A stretch of 64,000 bases of DNA from Luteolibacter ambystomatis (GTDB lineage Bacteria > Verrucomicrobiota > Verrucomicrobiia > Verrucomicrobiales > Akkermansiaceae): the NCBI RefSeq assembly GCF_018137965.1, contig NZ_CP073100.1:4413754-4477753 (forward strand), written 5' to 3'. Positions 55,124-63,938 of this stretch are shown here, piece by piece. The notes under the pieces are model-generated. The model did not search any database, had not been told where the DNA came from, and saw nothing but the letters and a program-made list of their open reading frames with translations. Within the stretch, counting starts at the first letter, position 1, and each line of letters starts with the position of its first letter. The position numbers and the translations under genes were made by a program.

Positions 55124-56043
55124 CCCACGCCCCCACCCGGAAACATCCGCTCGCCCGCCCCCGCCGCATCGCGGTGATCGCCGGGCATGCCTTCACGCAA
55201 CTGGTGCGGATGAAGGTGTTCTACTTTCTCGCGATCTTCGCGCTCATCGCCATCGCCAGCAATTTCTTCGACCTGCCCCAGCACGAAGGTCCGGAGGCAA
55301 TGGGAGCCAAGGGCCTCGACATCCTGCGCCTGATCAAGAGCTGGTCGCTGGGTGCCATGACCTTGTTTTCCGTGGTTTTCGGCATCGTCTCGACAGCCCT
55401 GCTGCTGCCGAAGGACGTGGAGGACCGCACGCTCTATACCATCCTCGCCAAGCCGGTGCCGCGGATCGACTACCTGATTGGCAAGCTTGGCGGGGTGCTG
55501 CTCCTGCTTGCCGTTTCCCTGGGTCTGATGGACCTGCTGATGACCGGCATGCTCCACATCCGCATGAACATCGTGCTCGAGGTGCAGAAGGCCATGGCGG
55601 ATTCCTACGGTTGGGATCAGGCGGCCCGTGACTCGCTCACCCGTGACACGCTTCTCCAAGGTCCCACCTGGAGCCTGCAGGGTGCGGTGGCCGCGGTCTT
55701 TCTCCGCTCCGCGGTGATGGCGGCCGTGGCGCTCCTGATCTCCACCTTCTCCAGCAGCACGCTTTTCACTGCGGTGGTGAGTTTCCTCGTCTATTTCATC
55801 GGTCATTTCCAAGGGGATGTCCTCGGAGGCGGGGACAGCGGTCAGTCGGCCATGGCGCGCTACCTCGGGCAGGCTGTGGCGATGGTGTTTCCGGATTTCC
55901 AGCTCTTCAACGTCATCGATGCCGTCATCCAAGGGAAAATGATGGAAATCGCCCAATTCGGGAAACTGGTGTGGGCGGCTCTTTATTACATTGGTGTGTA
56001 CGTCTTCGGATCTTGGTTCGTCTTTTCCGACAAGGAGTTCTGA
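55120..56043 (+). CDS. ABC transporter permease (ABC-2 type)
   Basis: 307 residues from the ATG at 55120. Six TM helices can be seen: 25-47, 90-115, 130-155, 195-225, 230-250 and the last near 280-300 (YYIGVYVFGSWFVFS), with LPKDVEDRTLYTILAKPVPR between helices 2 and 3, an element typical of ABC-2 exporters. It pairs with the ATPase before it. The exported substrate is unknown. The TPR gene after it starts 5 bases on. Confidence 0.9.
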   Translation: MTHAPTRKHPLARPRRIAVIAGHAFTQLVRMKVFYFLAIFALIAIASNFFDLPQHEGPEAMGAKGLDILRLIKSWSLGAMTLFSVVFGIVSTALLLPKDVEDRTLYTILAKPVPRIDYLIGKLGGVLLLLAVSLGLMDLLMTGMLHIRMNIVLEVQKAMADSYGWDQAARDSLTRDTLLQGPTWSLQGAVAAVFLRSAVMAAVALLISTFSSSTLFTAVVSFLVYFIGHFQGDVLGGGDSGQSAMARYLGQAVAMVFPDFQLFNVIDAVIQGKMMEIAQFGKLVWAALYYIGVYVFGSWFVFSDKEF

Positions 56044-56047
56044 TCCC

Positions 56048-57064
56048 GTGAACCGCCCGCTCAAATACTGTCTCCTCGCCGCCGGCCTCCTCGCCGCCGG
56101 AGGGCTGCGCGCGACCTGGGAGCAGCCGATGACCCGCGAATTCCGCGCGGCGGGCCTGCTGTCGTCACCGGTCGGCATCGATACCCGGGACCGCATCGGC
56201 CAGACCAGCAGCGCGGTGGCGCTGGGCGGCCTGCGCACGCTGGTCGCCACCTTTCTGAACATCAGATCCTTCACCTATTTCAGCGAAAAGCGCTGGGGTG
56301 ACGTGGCGGACACCTATGACCTGATTGTCGATCTCGCGCCCAATACCATCCAGTATTGGGACATGGGCAGTTGGCACATGGCCTACAATGCCGCTGGCGA
56401 TTACCGGACCAATTCCGATCTCCCGGCTGCCCGCCGCAGGGAGGCGTGGCAGGAATGGATCAAACGCGGCGAAGCCTTCCTCCGCCGCGGTATCCGCAAC
56501 AATCCGGACGATTGGCAGCTCCCCGCCGCCTTGGGCCGCATTTGTTCCGCCCCCGACAAACTGCGCGAATATCCGGAGGCGGTGGAGGCTTTCCGTGCCT
56601 CGGCGGACACCGGCAAGGCTCTGCCCTATGTGCGCCGGCTGCAACTTTACTCGCTCGCCCGCTGTTCGGGACGGGAGGCGGAGGCTCTGGAAATGGCACG
56701 CGGGATGTACGCCAGCCCGCGCAACCGCACCACCACCATGGTCGCCATCCTTTTTGCCCTGGAGCAAAAGGTCTCCCCTTCCACGAATCCAACCGCTCGC
56801 GCCATCGAACTCTTCGAAGGCGACAAGGCGGCTTATGACGGATTGAGCCTCTACTGGTTGAGGGAAAACGAGCGCTTCCCCGTCGATGGCGTGGCCTCCG
56901 CCCTGAAGGGATTGGAGACGAAATTCGCCATCCCGGAGGCCAAGAGCATTTTCCGGAAGATCGGCCGGCGCAATGAAGGCCCGGAAGATTGGTTCAAGAG
57001 TGACACCGAGCTTTTCAAGGAGGAGTTGAGCGACCGCCTGGGAATCCCCTCCCGGAAGAAATGA
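56048..57064 (+). CDS. Exported TPR-like protein of the ABC operon
   Basis: 338 residues from a GTG at 56048, 4 bases after the permease stop. The N-terminus (PLKYCLLAAGLLAAGGLRA) is a signal or anchor segment; helical pairs follow (EKRWGDVADTYDLIVDLAPN, WQEWIKRGEAFLRRGIRNNPDD, EYPEAVEAFRASADTGKA) that look like TPR or SEL1-type repeats. The end is Lys-rich. It is probably an extracytoplasmic partner of the exporter. No closer family is recognisable. Confidence 0.8.
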   Translation: MNRPLKYCLLAAGLLAAGGLRATWEQPMTREFRAAGLLSSPVGIDTRDRIGQTSSAVALGGLRTLVATFLNIRSFTYFSEKRWGDVADTYDLIVDLAPNTIQYWDMGSWHMAYNAAGDYRTNSDLPAARRREAWQEWIKRGEAFLRRGIRNNPDDWQLPAALGRICSAPDKLREYPEAVEAFRASADTGKALPYVRRLQLYSLARCSGREAEALEMARGMYASPRNRTTTMVAILFALEQKVSPSTNPTARAIELFEGDKAAYDGLSLYWLRENERFPVDGVASALKGLETKFAIPEAKSIFRKIGRRNEGPEDWFKSDTELFKEELSDRLGIPSRKK

Positions 57065-57176
57065 CCGCCTTTCCCCATCCGTAACCATTTCCTGAACTTC
57101 CTGACCACAATGCGGGTTTGACTCGACACTGGCGCGCCCAACGGAGCACCTTACCCGCCCACCTGCGATTGCTGAC

Positions 57177-57899
57177 ATGCGGATAGCCCTATTCGGTGAC
57201 ATACATGCCAACCTCGAGGCCCTGGATGCCGTTCTTGCCGACGCCGCAGCCCAGGGAGTGACGGACTATGTCTGCATGGGAGATGTCGTTGGTTACAATG
57301 CCGATCCCGCCGCCTGCCTGGAGAAGGTGAAAGCCATGGATTGCCCCACCGTGAAGGGCAACCACGACGAGGACGCCTCCGGCACCCACTCGCTTGATGC
57401 CATGAACCCGGTGGCCGCCGCCGCCCTGCAGTGGACCCGCGAACATCTTTCCGATGAGCAGCGCCAATGGCTGCGCCGCCTGCGCATGGTCCGCCAGGTT
57501 GCCGATTTCACCGTCGTCCACAGCACCCTCGACCAGCCTGCGAACTGGAACTACGTGACCAACCGCTTCGATGCGATGGCCAACTTTTCCTACCAGTTCA
57601 CCCAGGTCTGCTTCCATGGCCACACCCACGTGCCGCGGGTGTACATGAAGACCGACAAGGTTCAGGAAGTCGCCGCCGACTCGGTGGTGATCGAGGACGG
57701 GGCGAAGTATTTCATCAATGTCGGCTCCGTGGGTCAGCCCCGCGATGGCGACTGGCGTGCCGCCTACGCGATCTACGATCTGGAGCACAAGCTGGTGGTC
57801 ATCCGTCGCGTGGAGTATGACATCGCCACCACCCAGCGGAAGATCCTCGAAGCGGGCCTCCCCGAGATGCTCGCCGAGCGCATCGCCGAAGGACGGTGA
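57177..57899 (+). CDS. Metallophosphoesterase (YfcE/calcineurin-like)
   Basis: 240 residues with the calcineurin motifs: GDIHAN (motif I), GDVVGYNADP (II), GNHDEDA (III), and GHTHVP (V), which bind two metals. It should hydrolyse a phosphodiester or monoester; the substrate is unknown. The length and motif spacing match small cytosolic YfcE-type enzymes. It starts 112 bases after the TPR gene and converges on the Gfo/Idh gene with a 3-base gap. Confidence 0.92.
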   Translation: MRIALFGDIHANLEALDAVLADAAAQGVTDYVCMGDVVGYNADPAACLEKVKAMDCPTVKGNHDEDASGTHSLDAMNPVAAAALQWTREHLSDEQRQWLRRLRMVRQVADFTVVHSTLDQPANWNYVTNRFDAMANFSYQFTQVCFHGHTHVPRVYMKTDKVQEVAADSVVIEDGAKYFINVGSVGQPRDGDWRAAYAIYDLEHKLVVIRRVEYDIATTQRKILEAGLPEMLAERIAEGR

Positions 57900-57902
57900 C
57901 CG

Positions 57903-58952
57903 TCAGATGACGGTCAACTTCCGCTCCACCCGCGAGCGGGCTTCGGCCAGCCATTGGTCGAGCACTGCGGCATTGCCCAGCGAATCGTCCAGTGGCATTG
58001 CGGAGACCTCACGCTCGCCCGCCCGCACCGCCGCCGCGAACGCATCCGCTTCGTAGGTATAAAGCGACCGGTCGGGAGTGATGGCGATTTCCTCCGGTTT
58101 GGTCGCCCCCGGCTTGAACACGAAGATCCGCGAGGGCTCCAGATGGCGGTTCACGATATAGGGTGAGGGAATCCACAGCCATCCCTCGGAGCCATAGATG
58201 CGGACGGCATTCTCCTGTCCCAGCCCGATGGCGCACGAAACCTGCCCGAGCATCCCGTTTGGGAACACCAGACTCGCCACCGCCTGCACGTCCACGCCGG
58301 ACTCCGGGTGGAACACCGCGGAGCCGTGGACTTCCACTGGATCGAGGAACGGCAGTCCCTCCACCGCTCCGGCCACCAGCCTCGCCCACGAAACGGGGTA
58401 GCCACCCACGTCAAGAATGCCTCCACCGCCCAGTGCCTTGTTCCAAAGCCGGCCGCCGGGCGAAAACGGGGCATCAAACCCGAAGGTGGCATGAACCAAC
58501 CCCACCTTTCCGATCGAGCCCCGCCGGATCAACTCCAGCACCCGCTGGGTCTGCGGATGGCAGCGGTACATGTAGGCCTCCATGACCACCACACCCCACG
58601 ACTTCGCCTCCGTGATGATCCCGGCCGTGTCCTCATAGGTCATCGTCAGCGGCTTCTCGCACAACACATGCTTGCCCGCGCGGATCGCGCGCAGCGCCCA
58701 TTCGGCATGCTGGGGATGGGGCGTGGCGATGTACACCGCCTGCACCGTGGGATCATCGATCAACTCCTCGTAGGAGCCGTAAAAGTCCGGGATGTCGAAG
58801 GCAGCGGCGAATTCCTCCGCCTTGTGTCGGTCACGGCTCGCCACGGCGGCGACCCTGCCGGTTTTGGATGACTCCAGGGCCTTGGCGAACACCACCGCGA
58901 TCCGCCCGGTCGAGAGAATGCCCCAGCGGAGCCTGCTGTCATCATCACTCAT
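57903..58952 (-). CDS. Gfo/Idh/MocA-family oxidoreductase
   Basis: 349 residues. The NAD(P)-binding Rossmann part starts WGILSTGRIAVVFA and the family-specific catalytic motif CEKPLTMT is present near residue 98, then the alpha/beta C-terminal domain (VVMEAYMYRCHPQ with the His/Arg region, and GGGGILDVGGYPV). It probably oxidises or epimerises a sugar or polyol. No sugar-kinase or transporter is next to it, so the substrate is open. Confidence 0.92.
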   Translation of the reverse strand: MSDDDSRLRWGILSTGRIAVVFAKALESSKTGRVAAVASRDRHKAEEFAAAFDIPDFYGSYEELIDDPTVQAVYIATPHPQHAEWALRAIRAGKHVLCEKPLTMTYEDTAGIITEAKSWGVVVMEAYMYRCHPQTQRVLELIRRGSIGKVGLVHATFGFDAPFSPGGRLWNKALGGGGILDVGGYPVSWARLVAGAVEGLPFLDPVEVHGSAVFHPESGVDVQAVASLVFPNGMLGQVSCAIGLGQENAVRIYGSEGWLWIPSPYIVNRHLEPSRIFVFKPGATKPEEIAITPDRSLYTYEADAFAAAVRAGEREVSAMPLDDSLGNAAVLDQWLAEARSRVERKLTVI

Positions 58953-59008
58953 CTTCCGGAGTTTTCGTTCCGGATCGGCCCGAGGTCAATCCGGCGGTGT
59001 TTCTTCAC

Positions 59009-59072
59009 GTAGCTGAAGTGGTAACACTTCAGGCTGGGTGGATACCCGAAGTTTCCAACGCCTTCGATCTAC
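59009..59072. repeat. GTAG...CTAC inverted-repeat element (REP/BIME-like), copy 2
   Basis: A left arm 59009-59039 (starts GTAGCTGAAGTGG, ends ACTTCAGGCTGGGT) matches copy 1 at 27 of 31 bases. The right arm near 59044-59072 (ACCCGAAGTTTCC ... CTAC) is an imperfect reverse complement of the left arm. The spacer is much shorter than in copy 1. Within the left arm AGCTGAAGTG and CACTTCAGGCT also form a local hairpin. Confidence 0.7.
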
Positions 59073-59104
59073 CTGTGGTCAAGATTGCCAGGTCTTGGAA
59101 TCCC

Positions 59105-59512
59105 TCAGGGCAGATTCAGTTGCCAGGACACGCCGAAACGATCCTCCACCCACGCGAACTTGGTACTAAATCCGTAGTTGTCCGGCGGCATGAGGAATTT
59201 TCCTTCCGCGGAAAGCGCGCTGCAATACCCGTCCAGCTCATCCTCTTCCACGCAGGAGACGTAAAATGAGAATGATGGAGTGAAGGTGAAATCATGTACC
59301 GGCGGACTGTCCGTACACATCACCTGCTGCCCGTTCAGGGAAAATGTGGCGATCTTCACCGATCCCTCGGCTCCCGGTTCACCCGCTCCCCATCGCTGGA
59401 TCTCCTCGATCCGGGCACCCGCGAACAATGAAACATAGAACTCCATCGCTTCCTCCGCCTTGCCGGTGAACATCAGGAACGGAGTGACCGAGGTATCGTG
59501 ACGCTTCGTCAT
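59105..59512 (-). CDS. VOC-family (PhnB/glyoxalase-like) protein
   Basis: 135 residues from the ATG at 59512, whose A-T-G overlaps the stop of the NUDIX gene (ATGA). The vicinal oxygen chelate fold shows VTPFLMFTGKAEEAMEFYVSLF, then FSLNGQQVMCTDSP, and the last strand WVEDRFGVSWQLN, as in PhnB/3-demethylubiquinone methyltransferase-like proteins. These bind a metal; the substrate cannot be told. It is the last gene of a coupled three-gene operon. Confidence 0.88.
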   Translation of the reverse strand: MTKRHDTSVTPFLMFTGKAEEAMEFYVSLFAGARIEEIQRWGAGEPGAEGSVKIATFSLNGQQVMCTDSPPVHDFTFTPSFSFYVSCVEEDELDGYCSALSAEGKFLMPPDNYGFSTKFAWVEDRFGVSWQLNLP

Positions 59513-59919
59513 GATCCTTGATCGTCTGGAACGCGCTTCGTGGCAATCCATTCTGCAAGGATCGGTCCGTCCGCCGCCGCCCATTCGAGGCGATGACAGC
59601 TCGCCGCATCCACCCATTCCAGCGCATCGTGCTCGTGCGGATGGAGATCCCCGGAAGCAATGCGGCAGAGGAAAGGAATCAGGCGGATCAGGCCACGACC
59701 GTAGTCCCACACCACCGGTGTGAGTCCGCTTTCGATTGCCACCGTGATACCGAGTTCTTCCTGAAGCTCACGGATCAATGCCGCCGCGGCGTCTTCTTCC
59801 GGCTCAACCTTGCCTCCTGGGAATTCCCACAAGCCACCAAGGTGCTTGCCTGGCGGACGACGGCATGCGAGCACGCGGCCCGCATCATCCCGGATCAATC
59901 CACAGACGACTTCAATCAT
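59509..59919 (-). CDS. NUDIX hydrolase (MutT-like)
   Basis: 136 residues from the ATG at 59919. The NUDIX box is complete: GGKVEPEEDAAAALIRELQEELGI (pattern Gx5Ex7REUxEExGU), after VVCGLIRDDAGRVLACRRPP and WEFPG. MutT-type enzymes remove oxidised nucleotides such as 8-oxo-dGTP; this small protein could do so. Both ends overlap neighbours by 4 bases. Confidence 0.93.
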   Translation of the reverse strand: MIEVVCGLIRDDAGRVLACRRPPGKHLGGLWEFPGGKVEPEEDAAAALIRELQEELGITVAIESGLTPVVWDYGRGLIRLIPFLCRIASGDLHPHEHDALEWVDAASCHRLEWAAADGPILAEWIATKRVPDDQGS

Positions 59920-60719
59920 GGCGGTGGGGAGGCGGGACCGACGTGGCAGAAACCACCGCTCCAACGAACCTTGAGCGGCAGGCCGTAGAGTTCCGAGAGT
60001 ACTTTGGACGCGAGCACCTGCTTCGGCGCGCCGTCGGCGAAGATGCGGCCGTCCTTCAACAGGATCACGCGCGTGGTTTCCGGCGGGATCTCGGACGGAT
60101 GGTGCGTCACCCACAGCACGCCATGGCCGCTGCGGATGAGTTCACGGACGATTTCGATGAATGCGAACGAAGACGGGAAATCAAGTGCCGTGGTCGGCTC
60201 ATCCAGCAGCAGCGCCTGGGGCTCATGCACCAGCGCGCGGGCGAGCAGGAAGCGCCTGCGCTGTCCTGAAGAGAGCGTGCCATAGTCGCGCTTCGCCAGA
60301 TCCAGCACGCCTGCCTTCTGCATGGCGGCAGCGGCACGCGCGCGCTCCTGTTTGGAAAAACGCATCCAGCGCGTCACGCCAAACGCTCCGCGCAGGGAGG
60401 ACAACACCACTCCTTCCGCTGGTTCTTCCGGATCGAAACGCTGGGCTTCTTCCGGAGCCACCAGACCGAGTTTGTGACGCAGATCCTCCAGCGACCACAG
60501 GTCCTCGCCGAACAACCGTGCGACCGTGCCCGGCTCGGCAGCGGCACGGAGTTCACCCGTGATCAGTTTGATCAGCGTGCTCTTCCCCGCGCCGTTCGGC
60601 CCGAGGATCGCCACACTCTCGTCATCGCGGACCGTGAGCGCGAAATCGTGGAACACACGATTGTCCCCGCGCCAGACATCGGCATGGCGGAGTTCGAGCA
60701 AGGGATGTTCGGCGTTCAT
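59916..60719 (-). CDS. ABC-type ATPase (stand-alone)
   Basis: 267 residues from the ATG at 60719 (MNAEHPLLEL); the frame extends to 60788 across a repeat and is not used. Walker A GPNGAGKST, signature LSSGQRRRF and Walker B ALLLDEPTTALDF are present. No permease lies next to it. The signature differs from LSGGQ, as in ModF/YlmA-like ATPases. It leads a coupled operon with the NUDIX and VOC genes. Confidence 0.88.
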   Translation of the reverse strand: MNAEHPLLELRHADVWRGDNRVFHDFALTVRDDESVAILGPNGAGKSTLIKLITGELRAAAEPGTVARLFGEDLWSLEDLRHKLGLVAPEEAQRFDPEEPAEGVVLSSLRGAFGVTRWMRFSKQERARAAAAMQKAGVLDLAKRDYGTLSSGQRRRFLLARALVHEPQALLLDEPTTALDFPSSFAFIEIVRELIRSGHGVLWVTHHPSEIPPETTRVILLKDGRIFADGAPKQVLASKVLSELYGLPLKVRWSGGFCHVGPASPPP

Positions 60720-60750
60720 GTATACAACCATCCTTTCGTGCGAAGATTGG

Positions 60751-60815
60751 GACCGCAGATAACGCTGATTTAAATTGAATCTCTTCAATCTGCGTCATCT
60801 GTGAAATCTGCGGTC
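60751..60815. repeat. Palindromic dispersed-type repeat bounded by GACCGCAGAT
   Basis: The 10-base end GACCGCAGAT (60751-60760) is repeated inverted as ATCTGCGGTC (60806-60815). Inside are further near-copies of the CGCAGAT/ATCTGCG unit (CTGCGTCATCTGTGAAATC). The AT-rich inside and perfect ends suggest a small dispersed element; similar ATCTGCGT-type repeats are common between genes of many bacterial genomes. It lies between argF and the ABC gene. Confidence 0.65.
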
Positions 60816-60829
60816 AAATCTGCACCGGA

Positions 60830-61729
60830 TCAGCGCTTTTTCGCCAAAGCCACCAGGATCGCCTTCTGGGCGTGCAGGCGGTTTTCCGCTTCCTGGAAGA
60901 TCACGTCGGCGTGTTTTTCCAACACCTCCTCGGTGATCTCCTTGCCACGATAGGCGGGCAGACAGTGGAGCACGATGTGATCCGGCGCGGCGTTCTCCAA
61001 GAGGGCGGCGTTTACTTGGAACGGGCCGAAAGCCTCCTCCTTGTCCTTCTGGTCTTCCTGCCCCATCGAGAGCCACACGTCCGTGTTGATGACATGCGCG
61101 CCTTTTGCGGCTGCCGCCGGATCGGTGGTGACGGTGACATTCGGAGCATCAAGCTTCGCGAGGAATTCCGCAGGCGGCTGATAGGAAGCAGGCGCGGCCA
61201 CGGCGAGTTCGAAGCCGAGGTGCTTTGCCGCCCACATCCATGAGATCGTCATGTTCGAGAAGCCGTCACCGATGAAGGCGATTTTCCTGCCCTCCCACGT
61301 GCCGAGTCGTTCGACCACCGTCAACAGGTCCGCGAGGATCTGGCACGGATGCTCGTCATCCGTGAGCGCGTTGATCGTCGGGATGCCGGAGTATTCCGCG
61401 AAGTCCACCACGTCCTGCTGGGCGAAGGTCCGGATGATACAGCCGTGAACCATCCGGCCGAGCACGCGGGCGGTGTCCTTGATCGGCTCCCCGCGTCCGA
61501 GCTGGATGTCGTTCTTCGAAAGGAACATCGGGAAGCCACCGAGCTCGCGGATGCCGACCTCGAATGAAACCCGCGTCCGCGTGGAGGATTTGGTGAAAAT
61601 CATCGCCCACGTCTGGCCCGCGAGCGGTTGGCCTTCGCGGCCTCGCTGGGCTTTCAAATGAGCGGCGGAGTCGAGCAGCCAGGTAATGTCCTTGGCGGTG
61701 AGTTCTTCGATGGAAAGGAGATGGTTCAT
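60830..61729 (-). CDS. argF: Ornithine carbamoyltransferase
   Basis: 299 residues. The carbamoyl-phosphate loop SSTRTRVSFEVG (about 52-60), the HGCIIRTF region with Gln/His contacts, the second-substrate site VHCLPAYRG in place of the aspartate-binding loop, and the family start MNHLLSIEEL are all visible. The HCLP motif identifies ornithine rather than aspartate as acceptor. It makes citrulline in arginine synthesis. It follows argD with a 20-base gap on the same strand. Confidence 0.96.
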   Translation of the reverse strand: MNHLLSIEELTAKDITWLLDSAAHLKAQRGREGQPLAGQTWAMIFTKSSTRTRVSFEVGIRELGGFPMFLSKNDIQLGRGEPIKDTARVLGRMVHGCIIRTFAQQDVVDFAEYSGIPTINALTDDEHPCQILADLLTVVERLGTWEGRKIAFIGDGFSNMTISWMWAAKHLGFELAVAAPASYQPPAEFLAKLDAPNVTVTTDPAAAAKGAHVINTDVWLSMGQEDQKDKEEAFGPFQVNAALLENAAPDHIVLHCLPAYRGKEITEEVLEKHADVIFQEAENRLHAQKAILVALAKKR

Positions 61730-61749
61730 GATATTTGCACGAACAGATG

Positions 61750-63000
61750 TTAGAGAGAGGAGAGGACTTCGTGGATGATGGCGAGTGCTTCATCCACTTC
61801 GGCATCGGTGACATTGAGCGGCGGTAGCAAGCGGAAGCAGGCCGGACCCGCGGGCGGAACCAGCAGGCCCTTTTCCATCAGCTTCGTCACGATGACGAGA
61901 GCCGCGGTCTTGCCTTCCGGCACTTCGATCATGGAAGCATCGAGTGCGATGCCAAGCAGGAGACCCTTGCCGCGGACTTCGGTGATGACCGGCAGATCCC
62001 ATGCGGTGATGATGCCGCGGATCCGCTGCTCCTGCCGCCGCGCGTTATGAGCGAGATTCTTTTCCGTGATCTCATCAAGCACGGCGAGCGAGGCCGCGCA
62101 GACGAGCGGATTGCCACCATAGGTGGAACCATGCGAGCCGGGACCCATCAGCGAGGACAGCGATGGTCCTTCATCGCCGATGATGCGATCTGAAATCCAG
62201 AAGGCTCCGATCGGCACGCCACCGCCCATGCCCTTCGCCCACGAGATGCCATCGGGCTTGAGGTCATAGGAAATCGTCCGCCATGCGCATGAATCACCAC
62301 AACGCCCGAAGCCGGTCTGCACTTCATCGAAGAACAGCAGCAGGTCGTGCTGCTTGCACAGCTTGGCGATGGCGGAGAGGAATTCGGTCGTCGCGACATT
62401 CACGCCACCCTCACCCTGGATCGGCTCCAGCAGGATCGCCACGGTTTCCGAAGAGATCGCTTCTTCCAATGCCATGATGTCGTTGAATGGCACGTGCTTG
62501 AAGCCGGGCAGCATCGGATCGAAGCCCTCCTTCACCTTGTCCTGGCCGGTGGCGGCGATGCCGCCGAGCGTCCGGCCGTGGAAGGATTGGTTGAAGGTGA
62601 TCACCTCGTAGCGGGGCGAGCCATCGGCCTGCGGGCGCTTGTGGCCGAACCTCCGGGCGGTTTTCACCAGACCGTCGTTCGCTTCCGCGCCGGAGTTCGA
62701 GAAGAACACCTTGCCCGGCAGGCCCACATGATCCTCCACAATCGCCCGGGCCAGCTCGGCCTGCTGGGGGATCTGATAGAGGTTTGAGACATGCAGCAGC
62801 ATGCCAGCCTGCTCGCGGATGGCGGCGGTCAGCCGCGGGTGGGCATGGCCCAGCGAGCACACGGCGATGCCGGTGCAGAAATCGAGGTAGGACTTGCCGG
62901 TGTCATCCCACAGGCGCGCTCCTTCCCCGCGGACGGGCACCAGCGGGAAGCGGCCGTAGGTGGGAAGGACGAACTGTTGGAATGTCTCAGGAGTGGTCAT
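61750..63000 (-). CDS. argD: Acetylornithine aminotransferase
   Basis: 416 residues of the class-III PLP family. The cofactor Lys lies in the SWAKGMGGGVPIGAF segment, phosphate binding near SNSGAEANDG, and the acetylornithine-type start PTYGRFPLVPVRGEGARLWD is clear; the FFDEVQTGFGRCGD region is also typical. It transfers the amino group to N-acetylglutamate semialdehyde. The order argD-argF on one strand, 20 bases apart, supports an arginine-synthesis operon. Confidence 0.95.
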   Translation of the reverse strand: MTTPETFQQFVLPTYGRFPLVPVRGEGARLWDDTGKSYLDFCTGIAVCSLGHAHPRLTAAIREQAGMLLHVSNLYQIPQQAELARAIVEDHVGLPGKVFFSNSGAEANDGLVKTARRFGHKRPQADGSPRYEVITFNQSFHGRTLGGIAATGQDKVKEGFDPMLPGFKHVPFNDIMALEEAISSETVAILLEPIQGEGGVNVATTEFLSAIAKLCKQHDLLLFFDEVQTGFGRCGDSCAWRTISYDLKPDGISWAKGMGGGVPIGAFWISDRIIGDEGPSLSSLMGPGSHGSTYGGNPLVCAASLAVLDEITEKNLAHNARRQEQRIRGIITAWDLPVITEVRGKGLLLGIALDASMIEVPEGKTAALVIVTKLMEKGLLVPPAGPACFRLLPPLNVTDAEVDEALAIIHEVLSSL

Positions 63001-63062
63001 TGGAAGGGGCGGAGGCTAACGGGGTTATGGAAAATGGCAAACCGTGATTGATGGCGGTTTTT

Positions 63063-63938
63063 TCAGCGGGCGGCGACCACCCGCCAGGTGGCGAGCAGGG
63101 TCAGGGCGGCCCCGCCCAGTTCGGGCAGGTGGAAGGTTTCACGGAAAAAGGCGAAGCCGCCCACGGCGGTCACCAGTGGCAGGGTCATCTGCATGGCCGA
63201 TCCACGGGAGACGGGCAGGGCTTGGTATGCCTTGGTCATCAGGAGTTGGGCGAAACACACAACGGTGGCCGCAGCGATCAGCCCGATCCACGCCAGCGGC
63301 GGCAGGGAGGGCACTTTTGTCACCGCAGGCACGGATGCCAGCAGACCGTAGAAGGCTTGAGAGGCGTAGATCGTCGCCGGATGTTCCTCATGCCGCAGCC
63401 GCCGGATCACCACCACCACCCAGCCGGCCGCGACGGCACCGAAGAGGCCGAGGAGATCGTAGGGCGAGGGATGCAGGAGTTTGCCGTCACCGCCGAGGAA
63501 AAGCAGCAGGCCGAGAAAGGCCAACCCCATCCACAGGATCGCGGCGCGGGTGATGGTTTCCTTCAGCCACAGCGCGGCGATGATCGTGGCGAAGGCGGGA
63601 TAGGTGAGATTGAGCACCACCGCCCGCGCCGCGCCGAGTTTGGTCACGCTGATGTAGAACGCGAGAATGCCGATGGCCCCCACCACGCCCCGGATCATGA
63701 CCAGCCGGCTGCCGATCAGCCGCCGCGGGTTGAAGCCCCGGCCGGAACCGTAGAGCGCGGCCACGATGATCAGTCCGCACACGCCGCGGAACAGCGATGC
63801 GAGCCAGCCATCCGCCGCCGGCACGTGCGTGGACACGCCGCGGATGATGAGGGTATTCGCGGAAAACAGCAGTACGGACAGCAGCATCAGCAGGATGCCG
63901 CGCCGGTCGGTGAGGGAGGCGTCGGGTGGATCGGTCAT
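63063..63938 (-). CDS. EamA/DMT-family transporter
   Basis: 291 residues with ten predicted TM helices in two EamA repeats; typical segments are ILLMLLSVLLFSANTLII (TM1), FYISVTKLGAARAVVLNLTYP in the first half and a matching LMTKAYQALPVSRGSAMQM in the second. DMT transporters export or import metabolites by proton coupling; the substrate cannot be told. It lies 62 bases before argD on the same strand and could share its transcript. The remaining 62 bases to the window end hold no gene. Confidence 0.9.
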   Translation of the reverse strand: MTDPPDASLTDRRGILLMLLSVLLFSANTLIIRGVSTHVPAADGWLASLFRGVCGLIIVAALYGSGRGFNPRRLIGSRLVMIRGVVGAIGILAFYISVTKLGAARAVVLNLTYPAFATIIAALWLKETITRAAILWMGLAFLGLLLFLGGDGKLLHPSPYDLLGLFGAVAAGWVVVVIRRLRHEEHPATIYASQAFYGLLASVPAVTKVPSLPPLAWIGLIAAATVVCFAQLLMTKAYQALPVSRGSAMQMTLPLVTAVGGFAFFRETFHLPELGGAALTLLATWRVVAAR

